Positions 42,847 to 51,147 are shown, counted from the stretch's first letter. The stretch is DNA of 51,147 nt from Noviherbaspirillum aerium (GCF_008929045.1 NZ_VFAH01000036.1:1-51147); one strand, 5' to 3'. Numbers and translations: made by a program. The notes: generated by a model not told the origin, from the letters alone.

Positions 42847-44358
42847 ATGACTGAAATCTGGATGCCCTTGCTGCAAGGGCTGGGGACCGCCTTGTCTCCA
42901 ATGAACCTGGCATGGGGGTTCGTCGGCTGCCTGCTCGGCACGATGATCGGCGTGCTGCCGGGTATCGGCTCGGCGCTGACGGTGGCCATGCTGTTGCCGA
43001 TGACGGCCAAGGTCGAGCCGACCGGCGCCTTGATCATGTTCGCCGGCATTTACTACGGCGCCATGTTCGGCGGTTCCACCACTTCCATCCTGCTCAACAC
43101 GCCGGGGGAGTCGTCGGCGATGGTCACCGCCATGGAAGGCAACCTGATGGCCAAGCACGGCCGTGCGGGGCCGGCACTGGCCACGGCCGCGATCGGCTCG
43201 TTCGTCGCGGGCACCATTGCGACCGTACTGGTGACGTTGTTTGCGCCAACCATTGCGGAGTTCGCCCTGCGCTTCGGCCCGGCGGAATACTTCGCCATCC
43301 TGGTGCTGGCCTTCGTGACGGTGTCGACGCTCCTCGGAGCATCGCTTCTGCGCGGACTCGCCAGCCTCGGGCTGGGGCTGATGATCGGCCTGGTCGGCAT
43401 GGACTCGGTATCGGGTTTCGCCCGCTATACGCTGGGCGTGCCGGAACTCATCGATGGTATTGAAGTGGTGCTGGTGGCGGTGGCGCTGTTTGCGGTATCG
43501 GAGTCGCTGTACAACGTGCTGTACGAAGGCGAAAGCGACGGCTCGGTGCACAAGATGACGTCGGTGAAGATGACGCGCGAGGATTGGAAGCGATCGGTCC
43601 CGGCATGGATCCGCGGTGCGCTGATCGGCTTTCCGTTCGGGTCGATCCCGGCCGGCGGCGCCGAGATCCCGACGTTCCTGTCGTACGCGGCCGAGCGCAA
43701 GCTGAGCAAGCATCCGGAAGAATTCGCGCCGAACCGCGGCCAGGGCGCGATCGAAGGCGTGGCGGGACCGGAAGCGGCCAATAATGCATCGGCCACGGGC
43801 GCGCTGGTGCCGCTGCTGACACTGGGCATTCCGACCTCGTCGACGGCGGCGGTGATGCTGGCGGCGTTCCAGAACTACAACCTGCAGCCGGGACCGCTGC
43901 TGTTCCAGACTTCGGCGGACCTGGTGTGGGCGCTGATCGGCTCGCTGTTCGTGGGCAATGTGATTCTCCTGGTGCTGAACCTGCCGCTGATCCGGATCTG
44001 GGTCAAGCTGCTGCGGGTGCCCAAGCCGTACCTGTATGCGGGGATCCTGGTATTTGCAACAATCGGCGTGTACGGGATGCGGCAGTCATCGTTCGATCTG
44101 GTGCTGATGTTTGCGATCGGCGCATTCGGCGTGCTGATGCGGCGATACGACTTCCCGGTGGCACCGGTGATCGTGGGGATGATCATGGGCCCGATGGCGG
44201 AGAAGCAGCTGCGCCTGGCGCTGTCCATCAGCCAGGGCGACTGGCTGGTGTTCCTGAAGCAGCCGATCTCGGCATCGCTGATGGTGGCGACCTTCCTGGT
44301 GCTGTTCGTGCCGTACATCCTGCGCCGCCGCGGCATCCGGCTTTCGGAAGACGATTAA
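42847..44358 (+). CDS. tctA: TTT large membrane subunit (TctA)
   Basis: A 503-residue transporter subunit with about 12 helices. Diagnostic motifs are [40 protein letters not shown] and, in the second half, [35 protein letters not shown]. It forms the translocation path of the tripartite tricarboxylate transporter with TctB and the receptor TctC. It follows tctB by 22 bases. The next gene, a GntR regulator, starts 118 bases downstream with its own likely operator. Confidence 0.97.
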   Translation: MTEIWMPLLQGLGTALSPMNLAWGFVGCLLGTMIGVLPGIGSALTVAMLLPMTAKVEPTGALIMFAGIYYGAMFGGSTTSILLNTPGESSAMVTAMEGNLMAKHGRAGPALATAAIGSFVAGTIATVLVTLFAPTIAEFALRFGPAEYFAILVLAFVTVSTLLGASLLRGLASLGLGLMIGLVGMDSVSGFARYTLGVPELIDGIEVVLVAVALFAVSESLYNVLYEGESDGSVHKMTSVKMTREDWKRSVPAWIRGALIGFPFGSIPAGGAEIPTFLSYAAERKLSKHPEEFAPNRGQGAIEGVAGPEAANNASATGALVPLLTLGIPTSSTAAVMLAAFQNYNLQPGPLLFQTSADLVWALIGSLFVGNVILLVLNLPLIRIWVKLLRVPKPYLYAGILVFATIGVYGMRQSSFDLVLMFAIGAFGVLMRRYDFPVAPVIVGMIMGPMAEKQLRLALSISQGDWLVFLKQPISASLMVATFLVLFVPYILRRRGIRLSEDD

Positions 44359-44434
44359 GGGCAAGGTTCCAATAAATTCAATTACTTACATGGAAAGGCG
44401 GCCGGTAAACGCTCATGTCGCATGGTGGCAATCC

Positions 44435-44442
44435 AGTACAAT
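44435..44442. promoter_or_regulatory. AGTACAAT half-site before the GntR gene
   Basis: AGTACAAT, 35 bases upstream of the GntR start codon. The same half-site occurs in the perfect inverted repeat at 45641-45668 and in the dehydrogenase promoter at 46420-46426. It is probably an autoregulatory site. Confidence 0.4.
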
Positions 44443-44476
44443 AGCCGACATACCGCAAATTATCAGGAGCTATTTT

Positions 44477-45403
44477 ATGAGCGCAAATATCAGCAAGCTG
44501 GTACCAGCGCTAGCAAGTCGTATCGTGCGGATGATCGAGCAGCAGGAATTTCCTGTTGGTCACCGGCTGACCGAGTTGGCACTATCGAGCGAACTGGGCG
44601 TGTCGCGTTCGCCGGTACGGCGGGCATTGCAGTTTCTTGAGCAGGCAGGCGCCGTGGCTTCGGAGCCCAACCGGGGTTTCTATGTTGCAAAGACGGGCGC
44701 TGACCTGGCCGGCATCCTGTTGCCGGTCGATACCGAATCCGACGAAGCGACTTACCTGAGGATCGCGGATGACCGTCTGGCAGGCCATCTCGGAGACGAA
44801 GTGTCCGAGTCGGAGCTGATGCAGCGTTATGACATGTCCCGGGCGAAGGTGCAGCGCGTGCTGGCGCGCATGGCACGCGAAGGCATGGTTGACCGCAAGC
44901 CGGGACGCGGCTGGATCTTCCGCGAGCTCCTGAACACCGTCGAGTCTTATCGGGAGAGCTACCGGTTCCGGATGGTGGTTGAACCCGCAGGCATTCTCGA
45001 ACCGACGTTTCGTATCGATCAGGTTGCCTTGGAACGCGTTCGCAAGGAGCAGCAGCAAATGCTCGATGGCGGCATGGAGAAATGGTCGCGCAGTGAAGTA
45101 TTCCAGGCCGGCGTCAATCTGCACGAAGCTGTTGCGCAATGGTCGGGCAATCGTTTTCTGATTGATGCGGTCAAGAACATCAACCGGCTTCGGCGCGTGC
45201 TTGAATACAAGCAGAATTTCGACAGGTCACGCCTGAGGCGGCAGTGCGAAGAGCATTTGATGCTGCTGGATTTGCTTGAACGCGGCGAGCGGATGGAAGC
45301 GTCCTATTTCCTCCGCGAGCATTTGAATGTCGCCCGCAGCATCAAGGCGGAGCCGCATCCTGCGACCGAAGTGCCTGCGGCGGAAGCCAAGGCGCGCTTG
45401 TAA
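44477..45403 (+). CDS. GntR-family regulator with two winged-helix segments and an FCD-like domain
   Basis: A 308-residue regulator. A first winged helix is at about 8-66 (LTELALSSELGVSRSPVRRALQFLEQAGAVASEPNRGFYVAK). A second winged-helix-like unit is at about 90-148 (YLRIADDRLAGHLGDEVSESELMQRYDMSRAKVQRVLARM, then VDRKPGRGWIF). An FCD-like helical domain follows (NLHEAVAQWSGNRFLID). Layout and sequence match the regulator at 34992-35894. The ATG at 44477 has AGGAG 8 bases upstream. Being inside the catabolic block, it likely represses tctCBA and the racemase-to-aldolase genes through the GTACAAT sites. Confidence 0.9.
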   Translation: MSANISKLVPALASRIVRMIEQQEFPVGHRLTELALSSELGVSRSPVRRALQFLEQAGAVASEPNRGFYVAKTGADLAGILLPVDTESDEATYLRIADDRLAGHLGDEVSESELMQRYDMSRAKVQRVLARMAREGMVDRKPGRGWIFRELLNTVESYRESYRFRMVVEPAGILEPTFRIDQVALERVRKEQQQMLDGGMEKWSRSEVFQAGVNLHEAVAQWSGNRFLIDAVKNINRLRRVLEYKQNFDRSRLRRQCEEHLMLLDLLERGERMEASYFLREHLNVARSIKAEPHPATEVPAAEAKARL

Positions 45404-45640
45404 CCGAATGCCGCAGCCAGGGCCTGGCGTTTAACCGGCAGGCCCTGGTCTCCTGGAAGCCCGATGTGTTCATGCGTCGGCGTTGATGATCCGTCTCGGC
45501 TATTTCTGCCGGCGGTGACAAGCACCGGCCATTAATGCCGCTCGACACATGGCGCCGCATCTCCGTCCGGGAGAGGCCCGGACAGCCGCTGCCCGGCAAG
45601 TGACTCCAGGCATCCAATACACGAACTATCCTCTCGATAT

Positions 45641-45668
45641 ATTGTACTTAGAAATATTAAAGTACAAT
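45641..45668. promoter_or_regulatory. Perfect 9-bp inverted repeat operator
   Basis: ATTGTACTT (45641-45649) and AAGTACAAT (45660-45668) are exact inverted repeats with a 10-base AT-rich centre, ending 51 bases before the racemase gene start. This is the best-formed copy of the GTACAAT motif in the region and a probable binding site of the upstream GntR regulator. Confidence 0.6.
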
Positions 45669-45719
45669 AACGACGAGCGGAGCATGATGCTCCGCCATCT
45701 TCCCGCCGAGAGGACATCA

Positions 45720-46376
45720 ATGAATCCACGCATTGCGCTCATCCACGCCACCAAGGTGGCGATGCAGCCTATCGAAGAAGCCTTCATCCGCCTCTGGCCC
45801 GAAGCGGGCAGGATGAATCTTCTCGAAGACAGCCTCTCCGCCGATCTCGCAAGCAGCAAGGCGATTACGCCTGACCTGACTCGCCGGTTCGTGGCCTTGG
45901 CCGAGTATGCGAAAGCCGCAGGTGCGAATGGCATCCTTTATACCTGCTCCGCCTTCGGGCCATCCATTGAAGCGGCACGTGATGCGGTTGGCATTCCGAC
46001 GCTCAAGCCGAACGAGGCCATGTACGCCGAAGCGCTCAAGCTAGGCAAGAGGATCGGCTTGATCACCACCTTTGCGCCGGCGGCAGCACCGATGCAGGAC
46101 GAATTGTTCGCCATGGCCGCGGAACAACACAAGGACATTGAACTGCGCGCCGTCTGTGCGCCGGAGGCCTTGAGCGCGCTCCAGGCGGGCGATGCGGAAA
46201 AGCACGACCAGCTCGTGGCGGAGGCTGCGCTGTCGCTGCAGGGGTGCGAAGTGATCATGCTTGGCCAGTTCTCGATGGCGCGGGCCTTGCCGGCCATGGA
46301 GGCGCTGACTTCCGTTCCCGTGCTCGCTAGCCCCGAGTGCGCGGTTCGCATGCTGCAGGGGCTTGTTAAAGGCTAA
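45720..46376 (+). CDS. Asp/Glu/hydantoin racemase-family protein
   Basis: A 218-residue protein starting MNPRIALIHATKVAMQPIEEAF. The two catalytic-type cysteines of the superfamily are present in NGILYTCSAFGPSIEA and VPVLASPECAVRML, and KRIGLITTFAPAAAPM forms the phosphate- or carboxylate-binding turn of the second lobe. The family includes Asp/Glu racemases, hydantoin racemases and maleate isomerases; in a carboxylate-catabolism operon, racemisation or isomerisation of the imported acid is likely. The ATG at 45720 has GAGAGGA upstream. It sits between the GntR and dehydrogenase genes and has its own operator-like repeat. Confidence 0.82.
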   Translation: MNPRIALIHATKVAMQPIEEAFIRLWPEAGRMNLLEDSLSADLASSKAITPDLTRRFVALAEYAKAAGANGILYTCSAFGPSIEAARDAVGIPTLKPNEAMYAEALKLGKRIGLITTFAPAAAPMQDELFAMAAEQHKDIELRAVCAPEALSALQAGDAEKHDQLVAEAALSLQGCEVIMLGQFSMARALPAMEALTSVPVLASPECAVRMLQGLVKG

Positions 46377-46411
46377 GAAATTAAATTGGCGATTTTTCGT
46401 TGGTTTATATG

Positions 46412-46439
46412 TTCACTTGGTACAATCATCGCATATAAT
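46412..46439 (+). promoter_or_regulatory. Promoter of the dehydrogenase-kinase-aldolase genes with internal GTACAAT
   Basis: TTCACT (46412-46417), a 16-base spacer and a perfect TATAAT (46434-46439), 51 bases before the dehydrogenase ATG. GTACAAT (46420-46426) lies within the spacer, where a bound repressor would block RNA polymerase. Confidence 0.55.
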
Positions 46440-46490
46440 GAATTCGGCTTAGGTTCCTATGCCTAGACGAGATAAACCTTGGAGATGCAC

Positions 46491-47555
46491 ATGAAAATTT
46501 TGGTATTGCCCGGCGATGGCATTGGTCCTGAAATCGTAGACGCAGCAATGCACGTCACCCGCACCGCGAACGAGAAGTTCAACCTGGGCCTGTCTTTTGA
46601 CTATGACGACGTCGGCTTCGCGAGCCTGGAAAAACATGGCACGACGCTGCGCCAGGAAACGCTCGACAAGGCGAAAACCTATGACGGCATCGTTCTTGGC
46701 ACCCAGTCCCATGCCGATTATCCTGCGCCTGAAAAAGGCGGCCGCAATGTGTCGGCGGGCTTCCGTATCGGCCTCGACCTCTATGCCAACGTGCGTCCCG
46801 CCCGCACTCGTCCCTTCATCGAATCGAATCTGCGTCCCGGCAAATCGATGGACCTGGTGATCATGCGCGAAGCCACCGAAGGCTTTTATCCCGACCGCAA
46901 CATGACCCGCGGCTGGGGTGAAGTGATGCCCAGCCCGGACATGGCTCTGTCGACGCGCAAGATCACTCGCCATTGCAGCGAGCGTATCGCGCGCCGCGCA
47001 TTCGAGCTGGCGATGACGCGCCGCAAGAAGGTTACCGCCATTCACAAGGCCAACAGCTTCCACATGACCGACGGCCTGTTCCTCGAGTGCGTACGTAACG
47101 TTGCCAAGGAATTCCCGGAAGTCGAACTGAACGATCTGCTCGTCGATGCCTCGACCGCGCATCTGGTGCGCTCGCCCGAAAAGTTCGACGTGCTCGTGGC
47201 AACCAACTTCTACGGCGACATCATTTCCGATCTCGCCAGCGAACTGTCCGGCGGTCTCGGGCTGGCAGGATCCATGATGGCAAGCGACACGCATTGCTGC
47301 GCGCAGGCACAGCACGGCTCGGCGCCTGACATCCAGGGCCAGGACAAGGCCAACCCGACGTCGATGATCCTGTCGGTCGCCATGCTGCTGCAGTGGATGG
47401 GCCAATATCACAAGCAGCCGGCGGTGACGAAGGCAGGCGATGCGATGATCGCGGCGGTTGACAAGGCCTTGGAAAATCCCGCCTCGCGCACTGTCGATCT
47501 CGGCGGCACGATGGGCTGCAAGGCCTTCGGCCAGGCGGTCGCCCAGGCTCTCTAA
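46491..47555 (+). CDS. Isocitrate/isopropylmalate/tartrate dehydrogenase-family enzyme
   Basis: A 354-residue NAD(P)-dependent beta-decarboxylating dehydrogenase. It begins MKILVLPGDGIGPEIVDAA. The metal and substrate region is visible in NVRPAR, MREATEGFYPDRN, KKVTAIHKANSFHMTDGLF and the signature NFYGDIISDLASELSGGLGLAGSMM. The family oxidises 2-hydroxy acids such as D-malate, tartrate, isopropylmalate and isocitrate. The ATG at 46491 is preferred because GGAG lies 6 bases upstream; an ATG at 46485 overlaps it. In this operon it may oxidise a C4 hydroxy acid before the kinase and aldolase act. The substrate is not proven. Confidence 0.88.
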   Translation: MKILVLPGDGIGPEIVDAAMHVTRTANEKFNLGLSFDYDDVGFASLEKHGTTLRQETLDKAKTYDGIVLGTQSHADYPAPEKGGRNVSAGFRIGLDLYANVRPARTRPFIESNLRPGKSMDLVIMREATEGFYPDRNMTRGWGEVMPSPDMALSTRKITRHCSERIARRAFELAMTRRKKVTAIHKANSFHMTDGLFLECVRNVAKEFPEVELNDLLVDASTAHLVRSPEKFDVLVATNFYGDIISDLASELSGGLGLAGSMMASDTHCCAQAQHGSAPDIQGQDKANPTSMILSVAMLLQWMGQYHKQPAVTKAGDAMIAAVDKALENPASRTVDLGGTMGCKAFGQAVAQAL

Positions 47556-47751
47556 GCAGCTCGCCGCAAGGCTGGCGGTCACGGCACGCAACGCAGCGCG
47601 GTGAGCGCCGCAACCGCTGCAACCTTCGCGCTCCTGCCAAGGCGGATATCCGCCCATGGATATCCGCCTTCGTGCTGCAAGCGCACGCAGCACATGCCGG
47701 TTCACGCAGGCCGGCACCTTCATCCAATCCTGTCTTCCTGGAGACGTCCTC

Positions 47752-49014
47752 ATGTATCTAGGCTGTATCGCCGACGACTTTACCGGCGCAACCGACCTCG
47801 CCAACAATCTGGTGCGGTCCGGCATGAAGGTGGTGCAAAGCATCGGTATCCCGGACGGACCCATCGACACCGACGCCGACGCAGTCGTCGTGGCCCTCAA
47901 ATCACGCACCATCGAGCCCGGGCTCGCAGTCGAACAATCGCTTGCCGCCGCCAGATGGCTTCGGGAGCAGGGTGCGCAGCAGTACTACTTCAAATACTGC
48001 TCGACATTCGATTCCACCGACGAAGGCAATATCGGACCGGTCACCGAGGCGCTGATGGATTTCCTGGACACCGATTTCACCATCGCGTGTCCCGCCTTTC
48101 CCGACAATCACCGGACCCTGTTCAAGGGCTATCTGTTCGTCGGCGACAGCTTGCTGAGCGAGTCAGGCATGCGCAATCATCCGCTGACGCCGATGACCGA
48201 TGCCAATCTCGTGCGCGTGCTGCAGCGGCAGACGGAACACGCGGTCGGCCTGATCGACTATGCGACCGTGGCCAGGGGCGAAGGCGCGATACGCGACCGT
48301 ATCGAGGAGCTCAGAAGCGGCAAGGTGCGCATGGCGATCGTCGATGCGATTTCCAACAACGATCTGCTGATCATGGGGCGCGCATTTTCCGGCCTCAAGC
48401 TGGTCACGGCGGGATCGGGCGTGGCGCTCGGCCTGCCGCAGAATTTCGGAATTTCCGCCAACGCCGACGCCGCCAGGCTGCCTGCCGCATCCGGAAAGAC
48501 AGCCATCGTATCGGGCAGCTGTTCGGTCGCCTCGAATGCGCAGGTAGCGGACTTCATCCGGCACGGTTATCCCGCCTTGCCGATCGACCCACTTGAGGCG
48601 GCTGGCGGCGCCAATGTCATCGACCAGGCGCTGCAATGGGCAGCACCGCATCTGGAGGACGGCCCCGTGCTTGTTTATGCCACCGCCGAGCCCGACAAGG
48701 TCAAGGCAGTGCAGGCCAGGCTCGGCGTGAAGGAGGCGGGTGAATTGATAGAACATACCCTGTCGCAGATCGCCGCCGGCCTGGTCAAGCTCGGGGTGCG
48801 GCAACTGGTGGTCGCAGGAGGAGAGACTTCCGGCGCCTGCGTGCAGGCGCTCGGCATCACGCAGATGCAGATCGGCCCGCAAATCGATCCGGGCGTTCCC
48901 TGGTGTTTCGCGCGGTCTCCCTTCGCGGGCAACGAAGGCCTGCATATCACGCTCAAGTCCGGCAACTTCGGCACCACGGACTTCTTCACGAAGGCGTTCA
49001 GGAACTTGTCATGA
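47752..49014 (+). CDS. otnK: Four-carbon acid-sugar kinase (DUF1537, OtnK-like)
   Basis: A 420-residue kinase. The N-terminal motif GCIADDFTGATDLANNLVRSGM and the C-terminal VVAGGETSGACVQALGI are the defining features of the DUF1537 family, known to phosphorylate 3-oxo-tetronates, threonate or erythronate at C4 with ATP. YFKYCSTFDSTDEGNIGP is another conserved block. GGAGA lies 8 bases before the ATG at 47752. Its stop overlaps the aldolase start (ATGA), so the two are translationally coupled, as in the known kinase-decarboxylase pairs. The gap of 196 bases after the dehydrogenase gene holds no gene. Confidence 0.9.
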   Translation: MYLGCIADDFTGATDLANNLVRSGMKVVQSIGIPDGPIDTDADAVVVALKSRTIEPGLAVEQSLAAARWLREQGAQQYYFKYCSTFDSTDEGNIGPVTEALMDFLDTDFTIACPAFPDNHRTLFKGYLFVGDSLLSESGMRNHPLTPMTDANLVRVLQRQTEHAVGLIDYATVARGEGAIRDRIEELRSGKVRMAIVDAISNNDLLIMGRAFSGLKLVTAGSGVALGLPQNFGISANADAARLPAASGKTAIVSGSCSVASNAQVADFIRHGYPALPIDPLEAAGGANVIDQALQWAAPHLEDGPVLVYATAEPDKVKAVQARLGVKEAGELIEHTLSQIAAGLVKLGVRQLVVAGGETSGACVQALGITQMQIGPQIDPGVPWCFARSPFAGNEGLHITLKSGNFGTTDFFTKAFRNLS

Positions 49015-49679
49015 GTGAACTGGAACTGCGCCAGGAAATCTGCCGCGTCGGCAAGAGCCTGTTCGACCGCGGTTATGCGCACGCTACCGCCGGCAATATC
49101 AGCGTACGGCTGGACCAGGAACTCGGCGGCGGGTTTCTGATTACGCCGACCGATGTCTGCCTCGGTTTCCTGCAGCCGGAGCGTATTGCCCGAGTGGACC
49201 GGGAAGGACGGCAGACATCGGGTGACAGGGCGAGCAAGACGCTGGCCCTGCATCGCCGTATCTATGACGCGGATGCCGCCGCCGGCTGCGTGATTCACAC
49301 CCACTCTGCCAACCTGGTCGCGCTCACCTTATCGGGAGTCTGGAGCGAGGCGGACATCGTTCCTCCGATCACGCCGTACTACGTGATGAAGGTGGGCCAC
49401 GTGCCCCTGATTCCCTATCGGCGCCCCGGCGATCCTGCGGTGGGTGACCTGGTTGCCGTGAGGATCGAGAAGGCGCAAGCCTCGGGCAGGCCGATCCGCG
49501 CCGTCATGCTCGACCGGCTCGGACCGAATGTCTGGCATGCGGATCTCGCCTCGGCAATGGCAACCCTGGAAGAGCTTGAGGAAACGGCCAGGCTCTGGTT
49601 GACGGCCAACCCGAAACCGGCGCCGCTCGCCGAGGCGATGCTGGAGGAACTCCGGATGCAGTTTGGCGCGCACTGGTAG
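49011..49679 (+). CDS. otnC: Class II aldolase-family protein (OtnC-like, altered active site)
   Basis: A 222-residue class II aldolase/adducin-domain protein of the OtnC type: HATAGNISVRL, LITPTDVCLG, HTHSANLVALTL with His96 and His98, PPITPYYVMKVGHVPLIPYRRPGDPAV and LEELEETARLWL. The known reaction is decarboxylation of 3-oxo-tetronate 4-phosphate to dihydroxyacetone phosphate. Two usual active-site positions differ here. Where OtnC proteins have PSKE, this has ASKT (Thr77). Where the third metal His stands in NHGP, this has RLGP (Leu170), with His176 nearby. The fold and operon position remain; the chemistry may differ. It overlaps the kinase gene by 4 bases and is followed 26 bases later by the methylglyoxal-synthase-like gene. 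Confidence 0.85.
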   Translation: MSELELRQEICRVGKSLFDRGYAHATAGNISVRLDQELGGGFLITPTDVCLGFLQPERIARVDREGRQTSGDRASKTLALHRRIYDADAAAGCVIHTHSANLVALTLSGVWSEADIVPPITPYYVMKVGHVPLIPYRRPGDPAVGDLVAVRIEKAQASGRPIRAVMLDRLGPNVWHADLASAMATLEELEETARLWLTANPKPAPLAEAMLEELRMQFGAHW

Positions 49680-49705
49680 CAACGACATTGTCTTGAAGGA
49701 TTCCG

Positions 49706-50599
49706 ATGAAACTGCGTTTCGGTCTGGCGGCGAACCGCCGTCATCACGAACGGCGGGATAGTGCGGTATTTGAATGGCTGCTGTCCAGCGGCAGCGGTAT
49801 TGCACAGCTGGGCATGGAGTTTGTCGCTGTCGGACGAACCTGCGACGCCATTCAGAGTTCATGCCTGTTCCCCGACAAGGCGAGTCTGGTGCGCTATCCC
49901 TACGGTCGCGACGGGGGATTGATGCGGCTTGTTTCGCTCGTCGCGGGCGGTACCGAGCATAGCGAAGCTGTCGACGGCGCCATCTATTTCATCGATCCGG
50001 TTGACGCATCCTCCAGCTTTCCCGAGGCGCTTGCGCTAAAGCGTCAGTGCGTCACCCACAAGAAGCCTTTCATCTCCACACTGGCGGGCGCGAAAGAATG
50101 GATCGAGATTGAAAGAATGCATGCCGGGATGCCGCCGGATGCCGGAACCGATTCGTATTTTGCCTATGAAGACCAGACCATTGCCCTGATCGCGCATGAT
50201 GCCTTTAAGGCCGACATGGTGAAGTATGCGCACGATCATTTCGAACTGCTGTCCCGGTTCAGGCGGCGGATCGCCACCGGCACCACCGGCGAGCGATTGA
50301 ACGAACTGGCCTGGACCAAAGGCTGGCCCATCGATCAGGAATGGGTGGACCCCTACCTGAGCGGACCGCTCGGCGGCGATGCGCAGATTGCCGAGCTTGT
50401 ACTCGACCGCCGATGCAAGCGCGTGATCTTTTTCGAAGATCCTCACGTGGCCCGGCAGCATGAAGCAGATATTCAACTGCTGGACCGGGCTGTCTGCACC
50501 GTCGGCGATTCCGCGGTGTGCGCGAATTCGCTGGCCATGGCCACGCGATGGGCCCGGGCGCTGGAACGGCGTCATGCTCTCGTTGCCGGAGCACTGTAG
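49706..50599 (+). CDS. Tandem methylglyoxal synthase-like protein
   Basis: A 297-residue protein made of two MGS-type domains. The C-terminal domain (about 155-285) keeps the MgsA signature: IALIAHDAFK (His164, Asp165), ATGTTGERLNEL, SGPLGGDAQIAE (Asp225), IFFEDPHVARQHEADIQLL (His252, Asp255) and VCANSLAMA, so the phosphate-binding and catalytic residues of methylglyoxal synthase look intact. The N-terminal domain (about 1-135) has the same order (GLAANRRHHERRD, YPYGRDGGLMRL, IYFIDPVDASSSFPEALALKRQC, PFISTLAG) but lacks the catalytic Asp and His. Single-domain MgsA is about 150 residues. AAGGA lies 6 bases upstream. As last gene after the kinase and aldolase, it could act on dihydroxyacetone phosphate or a related product. 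Confidence 0.82.
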   Translation: MKLRFGLAANRRHHERRDSAVFEWLLSSGSGIAQLGMEFVAVGRTCDAIQSSCLFPDKASLVRYPYGRDGGLMRLVSLVAGGTEHSEAVDGAIYFIDPVDASSSFPEALALKRQCVTHKKPFISTLAGAKEWIEIERMHAGMPPDAGTDSYFAYEDQTIALIAHDAFKADMVKYAHDHFELLSRFRRRIATGTTGERLNELAWTKGWPIDQEWVDPYLSGPLGGDAQIAELVLDRRCKRVIFFEDPHVARQHEADIQLLDRAVCTVGDSAVCANSLAMATRWARALERRHALVAGAL

Positions 50600-50622
50600 A
50601 TCAGGGTGGTGATGAGTTGCGA

Positions 50623-50667
50623 TCAAGGTCCTCAAGGTCCTCAAGGTCCTCAAGGTCCTCAAGGTCC
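50623..50667 (+). repeat. Five exact tandem copies of a 9-bp unit
   Basis: TCAAGGTCC repeated five times without interruption (50623-50667), 24 bases after the stop of the methylglyoxal-synthase-like gene and outside any credible coding frame. A short tandem repeat prone to copy-number change. Confidence 0.95.

Positions 50668-51147
<480 letters not shown>

Noticed and set aside
50623-50667. Possible CRISPR array
   Set aside because: The 9-bp units are directly adjacent with no spacers and no cas genes are nearby; it is a simple tandem repeat.

Overview
The window reads as the chromosome of a GC-rich betaproteobacterium. Oxalobacteraceae (Herbaspirillum or a relative) is the best guess. The reasons are the many Bug/TctC-type solute receptors with a tripartite tricarboxylate transporter, the codon use, a cobalamin riboswitch operon, and a textbook HrpL-type promoter in front of an effector-like gene, since Herbaspirillum carries an HrpL-dependent type III system. 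The taxon is inference; no rRNA is present. Visible core genes are sdhC (left edge), tRNA-Glu, acnA, a degP/mucD-type protease and gap (right edge). Most of the rest is accessory.

Layout. 1-4.7 kb: the start of sdhC, two LysR regulators, a GPH-family sugar symporter and a CHRD-domain secreted protein. 4.7-5.75 kb: an AT-richer stretch with no intact gene that ends in a decayed Bug receptor tail. 5.75-10.3 kb: secreted subtilisin, TSUP transporter, EI24 membrane protein, small lipoprotein. 10.4-15.5 kb: secreted parvulin, a lipoprotein family-3 glycoside hydrolase and a divergent LacI regulator. 15.7-21.1 kb: a cobalamin riboswitch followed by an ExbB-like protein, a DUF2149 protein and a CobN-like protein that carries a signal peptide and a C-terminal membrane anchor. 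21.1-26.7 kb: a QseBC/PmrAB-like two-component system and a Do-family protease, separated by an inserted low-GC gene on the other strand that looks like a type III effector. 26.8-33.3 kb: DUF2817 peptidase, AraC regulator, AlaX, and a four-gene block (methyltransferase, haem-oxygenase-like diiron enzyme, DUF1330, EamA exporter) that may make and export a small metabolite. 33.6 kb: tRNA-Glu.

34.1-50.6 kb is a catabolic region. One block is acnA, a GntR regulator and a leaderless solute-binding protein, divergent from a Bug receptor. The second is tctC-tctB-tctA, a GntR regulator, an Asp/Glu racemase-family protein, a tartrate/isopropylmalate-type dehydrogenase, a four-carbon acid-sugar kinase, a class II aldolase and a two-domain methylglyoxal-synthase-like protein, with rraA, an aldehyde dehydrogenase relic and a cupin gene on the opposite strand. 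The likely logic is uptake of a four-carbon hydroxy acid, oxidation, phosphorylation and decarboxylation to dihydroxyacetone phosphate, which is the substrate of true methylglyoxal synthase. A recurring GTACAAT half-site marks several promoters of this block.

The strongest candidates for something undescribed are the HrpL-boxed internally duplicated effector-like protein (23168-24874), the tandem methylglyoxal-synthase protein (49706-50599), the periplasmic CobN/ExbB/DUF2149 module under B12 control (15736-21078), and the diiron-oxidase/methyltransferase mini-cluster (30048-33327). All family assignments were made by reading the translated sequence; no database search was run.
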